Assembly: GCA_030549175.1 (NCBI GenBank)
Contig: JAUKUA010000006.1
Coordinates: 2,976,001 to 3,040,000, forward strand
From: Lasiosphaeris hirsuta
Taxonomy: Eukaryota; Ascomycota; Sordariomycetes; Sordariales; Lasiosphaeriaceae
Reading direction: 5' to 3'
Length of the DNA stretch: 64,000 bases
In this document: positions 59,143 to 64,000 of the stretch, piece by piece
How positions within the stretch are numbered: position 1 is the stretch's first letter
Layout of the letters: each line of letters begins with the position of its first letter
The notes under the pieces: generated by a model
Databases searched by the model: none
What the model saw: only the letters and a program-made list of their open reading frames with translations
What the model was told of the DNA's origin: nothing
Made by a program: the position numbers and the translations under genes

Positions 59143-62100
59143 TCACTCCGATGGTGAGCCCTCGATTTTCCTCTCCCTGAATCCTACTCCAAACACCCGA
59201 CTCCTCAGTGCCAGCGAGCTCAACACCACACTGATACTACTCAATGCCATTGCAAGACTAGCCCACACCGGGTCAAGTCTCACATGGACGCCTTTATTGG
59301 TAATGGGGTAGAGCACGCCCGCGGCAACGGGCACCGCCAGACAGTTGTACACCAATGCCCATCCAAAATTGAACTTGATCCGCCTGAACACTAGCGCAGA
59401 TAGGTCGAGTAGCGTGACTACCGAGCGCAAGTCGCTCTTGACGAGCACGAAATCGGCACTACTGATCGCCACGTCAGATCCCGAACCGATCGCAATGCCC
59501 ACATCCGCTGTCGCCAGTGCAGGGCTGTCATTGATACCGTCCCCGACCATGGCTACCATGGCGCGGCGTGTCGATGACTCCGTGTTGCCCCCCGTGCGGG
59601 CCTTGAGCGTCGTCTGCAGGTACGTAATCTGGGCGGCCTTGCCCGTGGGCAGCACCCCGGCGATGACCTGATCCGCCGGGATGCCAACCTGATGGGCTAC
59701 AGCGGCTGCCGTTGTGGGGTTATCGCCCGAGAGCATCCACACCCGGGTACCGCGGGCCTGAAGTGCACGGACAATATGCGGTGCTTCGGGCCGGATGGGG
59801 TCTGCGATGGAGAGGGCGGCGGCAAGAGTCCAGGCACCAGAGCCGGGGCCATGAATCGGCCTAGTTGCAATGAGCGCAACAGATTTGGCGTCGCTCTTCC
59901 ACTGTTGCATGGTCTGGGTGGTGGTTTCAGGGACTGAAACAGAGAAATCCTGCATGAACGACTCATTGCCGACGATGAGCTCGAAGGACTCCTCAGGGTT
60001 GGTTCCCTGGGATGTAGCCTTCATCCCCTTCCCTGGAATTTCCTGCAGGTTGTCGATCTGGGCTTTAGACGAAGTCTGCTCCGCACAAAACATGACAATC
60101 GCCTTGGCAATCGGGTGGCTGCTGTTCTCCTCGACGGCTTTCAGCGTAGCCAGGACCGCATCTTTCTCCTGTGTATCTTTGGGATATATCTCCGAGTCCG
60201 TAATCTTGGGCTCTCCTCCGACGGTCAGCGTCCCCGTCTTGTCAAAGACAACGCAGTCAACCCGACTCGCTTTCTCGAACGCCTCGCCTCCGCCCTTAGC
60301 CAGAATACCATGCTTTGCCGCAATACCGCCCCCGACAAAGATCGCAGTTGGCGCTGCCAGGGCAAGACCGCAGGGACAGGCGACGACGAAGACAGCAATG
60401 GCGAACTGAAGTGAGAATGCGACCCAGCCACCCGAGCTGACGTCAAGGAAGTGACCTGGAATCCGACCGCCGAATCCCAGACAGAGCCAGATAATCCAGG
60501 TAAGAACGGCGATCAAAACAACGGCAGGAACGAAATACGCCGTCAGAAGATCCGCGATTTGCTCAATCGGAGCTCGCTTTGTCTGACCTTCACGAACGAC
60601 CTTGACAATCTGGTCCAGCATTGACTGTCCAGCCGCACCTGTGATTCGCACCAGGAGGGAAGAATCTTTGTTGACAGTGCCGGAAAACACCTCGTCGCCG
60701 GGCACCTTCTTGACCAAACGGGACTCTCCCGTTAGGCTGGACTCGTCGAAATTGCTCTCGCCCTGCACGACGATGCCATCTGCTGGGGGCGAGCCACCAT
60801 GCGTAACGCGCACGACATCGCCAAAGTCGAGAAGGTCTGCCTTGACTACCAGGTCTCCCTCCTTATCAGATCCGTACCATTCCACCAAGGTGGCTGTCGT
60901 GGGCCTGAGCCTTCCCAGCATCTCCACAGCGTCGCCAGTTCTAGACTTGCTGTAACTTTCAATCAACCTTCCCAGAAGCAAGAAGAAGGTCAGGAAAACG
61001 ACCGAGTCAAAGTAAAAGTTTGAGTCATTGATCTCGGGGGGGTGGTCAACCGCCGCGGCGATGAGCTGGCTTACTGACGAAATGTATGCAATCGTGGTGC
61101 CAAGAGACATCAGCATGTTCATGCTGCCAAACCGGTAGAACCGCTGGATGAATGGTACCCTACTACCCCTTCGCCACAGAGATCGGATCTCCTTGAATGC
61201 CCTCCGGTGGAACAAGTCGGCCGCAAAGAAGTAAACTGGGGTTGCCATGATGAAAAGAGCCATCTGGGACCGGCTGATGCCCGAGGTCCACGGCATCATC
61301 ATGAAGTGTTTCGACATATTGCTGTCGGGGAGCAAGCTCATATACACGATGCCAATGGTGAATGCCGGAATGCAAGTGACACCGGTGAAAATGACGCGCC
61401 ACAAAATCTGTCTCTGGTGGTGTTGTTGGATGAGTTTCGACCTCTCCTCTAGGGTCGGCGGGTGGTATATCGAGGCGCTGAACTCGGGATCGCTCGCTTC
61501 GATGCCCGCCAGAATTTGTCGGATTGTGAAGCTTGGAGCATCCGGGATGTACGAGAGCTTGACGATGGGCCGTTGTCTCGTCGGCGGGGTGATGACCTCC
61601 AGGTGTCTTCGAAACCCTGCGAGGCTGTTCGTCACGCGTAAGGGGCAGTGGTCGCAGTAGATACCGTCTATCATGATCTCAACCGTCCTCTCATGATCTT
61701 CCGCCTGCTCCTCGACGACATTTACGACGGTGTCGACAGCACCGTCGAAGCCCAGATCCTCGATGGCTTCCACAAGCTTGTCTTTATTTGTCGCACCTTT
61801 AAACTCCACTGTTGCGCTGTTGGTGAGGAGATTAACGGTAATATCCCGAACCCAGTCCCTCTTCTTCATCTCGGCAGTAATGCTATTGGCACAAGCCGCG
61901 CATGTCATACCTCCGATCGCAAGCGTCGCCCTCCATGTGTCGGATAGCTGGGGGATCTTGTCTCTCTTCTCTTGGTTGACATCAACAACGGTGTCGAGCG
62001 TTGCCTCATAGCCCAGATCCTCAATAGCCCCAACCAGGTCACCTGCTCTCTCCTTATCCTTCAGGTCGACAGTTGCACTGTTGGTGAGCAGATTGACAGT

Positions 62101-62853
62101 GACGTTGGAGATCCAGTCCCGCTTGACTAGCTCGTTGGTGACGATGTTGACGCATGATGCGCACGTCATGCCGCCTATCGCGAGGCTTGCTCTCCAGAGG
62201 GGCTGGACTGACGTGTCTTCATCGGTCTCGATGACAATGAAGGACTTGGAGGACATGGTGGTCTGGGGTCTCGGTGCCGGTCCCAACTTTGCGGTCGTGT
62301 TTAACGTTGAACTTGTGTAATGTGTTGTGTTTTCTTCCATGTTATGCTTCTCGCTGGACCCATAGCTGTGTGCACTGCGACACTGCTCACAGTTGAGGAG
62401 ATGGGTCTGGGCCTTTTGCGACTGTGAGGCCGGGGACGTGTGAGCGAATCTTGAGGCAGTCATCCATCGTGTCAGGGCGAACCCCGGACGAGATGTGTCC
62501 TGCGGATGGCTGTTGCTGCTACTACTGCCCTCCCCATGATTGCTTTGGGGAGCGGCCGTGCCCGAGTCCACAAGAGGCATGTCGAGCAGCTCGCCGGCCG
62601 ATGTCGTTACGCCGCACACCTCGAAGCCGCTCTCCTCAAGGGCTTTGTGCATTTCCATGAGTGAGGCGGTCGGGTCGTGTTCGACGGTAACGACGGAAGT
62701 AACGACGTTCGGGGAGACCCATTTAACACGGCCGGCGCAGGACTCGCGCAAGGCGGCCTTTATAGTCGAGACGCAGGTGGGACAATGGAGATTAGCAAGA
62801 AGAAACGAGGTAGTGGTTGTCTTAGATGGGGGCATGCTGATGGCGGGTGCCAT
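59143..62853 (-). CDS. CCC2: Copper-transporting P1B-type ATPase (CCC2/ATP7 family)
   Basis: It pumps Cu(I) into the late secretory pathway to load copper enzymes such as laccases and multicopper oxidases. The single exon encodes 1236 aa. Four heavy-metal-associated folds are recognisable: CPTC at 24-27, GMTCASC near 230, GMTCAAC near 315 and a variant GIYCDHC near 400. Between the first two is a Ser/His-rich linker. Eight helices carry the TGES loop near 705, the CPC ion-binding motif (CPCGLALAAP) near 825, DKTGTLT (phosphorylated Asp) near 870, SSHPIAKAI near 917 and GDGINDSPAL near 1100. All catalytic motifs are intact. The first-ATG start puts the first CxxC close to the N-terminus, as usual. 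Confidence 0.95.
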   Translation of the reverse strand: MAPAISMPPSKTTTTSFLLANLHCPTCVSTIKAALRESCAGRVKWVSPNVVTSVVTVEHDPTASLMEMHKALEESGFEVCGVTTSAGELLDMPLVDSGTAAPQSNHGEGSSSSNSHPQDTSRPGFALTRWMTASRFAHTSPASQSQKAQTHLLNCEQCRSAHSYGSSEKHNMEENTTHYTSSTLNTTAKLGPAPRPQTTMSSKSFIVIETDEDTSVQPLWRASLAIGGMTCASCVNIVTNELVKRDWISNVTVNLLTNSATVDLKDKERAGDLVGAIEDLGYEATLDTVVDVNQEKRDKIPQLSDTWRATLAIGGMTCAACANSITAEMKKRDWVRDITVNLLTNSATVEFKGATNKDKLVEAIEDLGFDGAVDTVVNVVEEQAEDHERTVEIMIDGIYCDHCPLRVTNSLAGFRRHLEVITPPTRQRPIVKLSYIPDAPSFTIRQILAGIEASDPEFSASIYHPPTLEERSKLIQQHHQRQILWRVIFTGVTCIPAFTIGIVYMSLLPDSNMSKHFMMMPWTSGISRSQMALFIMATPVYFFAADLFHRRAFKEIRSLWRRGSRVPFIQRFYRFGSMNMLMSLGTTIAYISSVSQLIAAAVDHPPEINDSNFYFDSVVFLTFFLLLGRLIESYSKSRTGDAVEMLGRLRPTTATLVEWYGSDKEGDLVVKADLLDFGDVVRVTHGGSPPADGIVVQGESNFDESSLTGESRLVKKVPGDEVFSGTVNKDSSLLVRITGAAGQSMLDQIVKVVREGQTKRAPIEQIADLLTAYFVPAVVLIAVLTWIIWLCLGFGGRIPGHFLDVSSGGWVAFSLQFAIAVFVVACPCGLALAAPTAIFVGGGIAAKHGILAKGGGEAFEKASRVDCVVFDKTGTLTVGGEPKITDSEIYPKDTQEKDAVLATLKAVEENSSHPIAKAIVMFCAEQTSSKAQIDNLQEIPGKGMKATSQGTNPEESFELIVGNESFMQDFSVSVPETTTQTMQQWKSDAKSVALIATRPIHGPGSGAWTLAAALSIADPIRPEAPHIVRALQARGTRVWMLSGDNPTTAAAVAHQVGIPADQVIAGVLPTGKAAQITYLQTTLKARTGGNTESSTRRAMVAMVGDGINDSPALATADVGIAIGSGSDVAISSADFVLVKSDLRSVVTLLDLSALVFRRIKFNFGWALVYNCLAVPVAAGVLYPITNKGVHVRLDPVWASLAMALSSISVVLSSLALRSRVFGVGFRERKIEGSPSE

Positions 62854-64000
62854 GCTGGGCTTGACCGGGGGGGGGGTTTGTCAAGGGCTTGCCAAACCTA
62901 GGTGGAACGGCGTGCGGGTGCGACTGCGTGCTTCCGCTTCCGTGTTGTTACTTCCAAGCGCAGGGTGTACAACAAGAGCGTGCAAATTAACGACGTCTCC
63001 TCTAGGAAATGCGGATGGGGGCGGGGTGGTGATGTCGATATAGCCTGAAGTCGCCAAGGCCGTGGATGCGAGTCCTGGGTTGTGGGGATCCGTGCAGGAT
63101 CGATGCCGAGCAATATGGGTTGCGAATATGGGTTGTGAATGGATTGCGAGGTGAGAGTGAGAGATGGAAGGGAACGCAGGGGCGAATAAAGTGCTTTTGA
63201 AGGGAGAAATACTTCTGTAGGGTTCTGCGGGCATGTTGCATTGCGTTGACTCAACGGGGACAAAGTCAATGTTGGGATAATTATTCAGCCCTTTCACGCA
63301 CATTTCGCGCAGGCCAAGCCATCAGGAAGGTGTTGCTGACTTTCTACCTCCTTCATTGGTGTCAAGGGCGGTTTGGTTTTCGCAGTTCAAGTAAAGTTTG
63401 CATGGAGGCTACCGACATCACGCGACCCCAATGTGCAGGTACTGGGTATGGTTGCTTCCATCCGGGGTCCGGACAAGAGCCCACGAGCCTTCGGGTTGCA
63501 ATTGCGATGGTCGTCCTGGAATGATAGCGTCAAAATTTGGGGATGATCTACCTTGGCAGGAGATCAGGTCCAGATTTTGGGCATTCCAAGACATGGGTAG
63601 AAAACTGAGGTATTGTTATTAGTTCAAGTTGACAATGCGCCCTCTCGAGTGAGAAACTCGTTCCAGCGAGGTCTCATTCAAGCAGACGAAAAAAGAATGA
63701 GCAGAGGAAGAAAACAATGAAGCGGTGACAGGAGATACGGAACAAGGATGTCGGGTCATGGGCACGATTACATCACCGCCTTGGCTTGTGCTGGGCCAAC
63801 ATGCTGGCAACAACGGCGCCGCCCTGCAGTGCCTGCAGCGGCTGCAGATGAGTGAGACCCGGCCGAATCACCACGAGCACCCACATGGGCACCGACATCA
63901 GCACCATCCTCTTTGACCCCGTCACCGCACAAAGGCCGCAGAGGCCTACCAGTCAGTTCCACAGAGCTGCCAAACGGTCGGATAGTGGTTCACAAGGCGG
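62854..64000. other. Right-edge region, no gene recognised
   Basis: It contains the promoter of the copper ATPase gene. A G9 run lies at about 62869-62877. Short overlapping ORFs near 63700-63960 on both strands are His/Gly/Ala-biased and carry no domain; they could belong to a gene continuing beyond the edge. Confidence 0.4.

Noticed and set aside
63700..63960. His/Gly-rich ORFs on both strands at the right edge
   Set aside because: Low complexity, no start or splice support, and no recognisable family; could not be assigned.

Overview
The window is nuclear DNA from a filamentous ascomycete, most likely a Sordariomycete. The signs are short introns of about 45-140 bases with GTRNGT donors and CTAAC/CTAAT branch points, several multi-exon housekeeping genes on both strands, tRNA genes with introns, and close resemblance to Neurospora-type proteins such as carboxy-muconate cyclase, HP1 and KAR5. 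No virus, plasmid, CRISPR array or bacterial operon structure is visible. All calls come from reading translations and splice signals; no database search was run.

Layout, left to right. 1-39(-) holds the first codons of a gene that runs off the window. 1323-2442(-) is heterochromatin protein HP1. 5786-8469(+) is a zinc-finger-like protein with very long Asp/Ala, His/Gln and poly-Gln tracts. 9.4-11.0 kb is a decayed tandem array with a period near 80 bp. 11433-13510(+) is an unrecognised acidic repeat protein whose C-terminus is Cys-rich and ends in a CAAX box; its reading frame is broken once. 14123-15170(+) is a dead HNH-nuclease-family gene. 15805-18701(+) is lysyl-tRNA synthetase in 18 exons. 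19847-24862(+) is a full-size ABCA-type transporter.

26042-31832(-) encodes the CCR4-NOT ubiquitin ligase NOT4, either as one long gene or as NOT4 plus a second gene. It is divergent from NDUFS3, the complex I 30 kDa subunit, at 32616-33542(+). An intradiol ring-cleavage dioxygenase at 35541-36579(-) and 3-carboxy-cis,cis-muconate cyclase at 37785-39024(+) form a divergent aromatic-catabolism pair. Intron-containing tRNA-His and tRNA-Val follow.

Next come KAR5 nuclear fusion protein (-), mitochondrial ribosomal protein uL6m (+), MET22 nucleotidase (-), a Cys-rich single-pass membrane protein (+), an alpha/beta-hydrolase-like protein (-), a TOK-type potassium channel (+), a gene-poor stretch with ORF fragments, tRNA-Pro (+), a C3HC zinc-finger protein (-) and a CCC2-type copper ATPase (-). 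The last 1.1 kb shows no gene.

The window is mostly a housekeeping neighbourhood. The unusual parts are the 9.4-15.2 kb block (tandem array, CAAX protein, dead HNH gene), the NOT4 gene-structure question, and the micro-exon architecture of the lysyl-tRNA synthetase gene.
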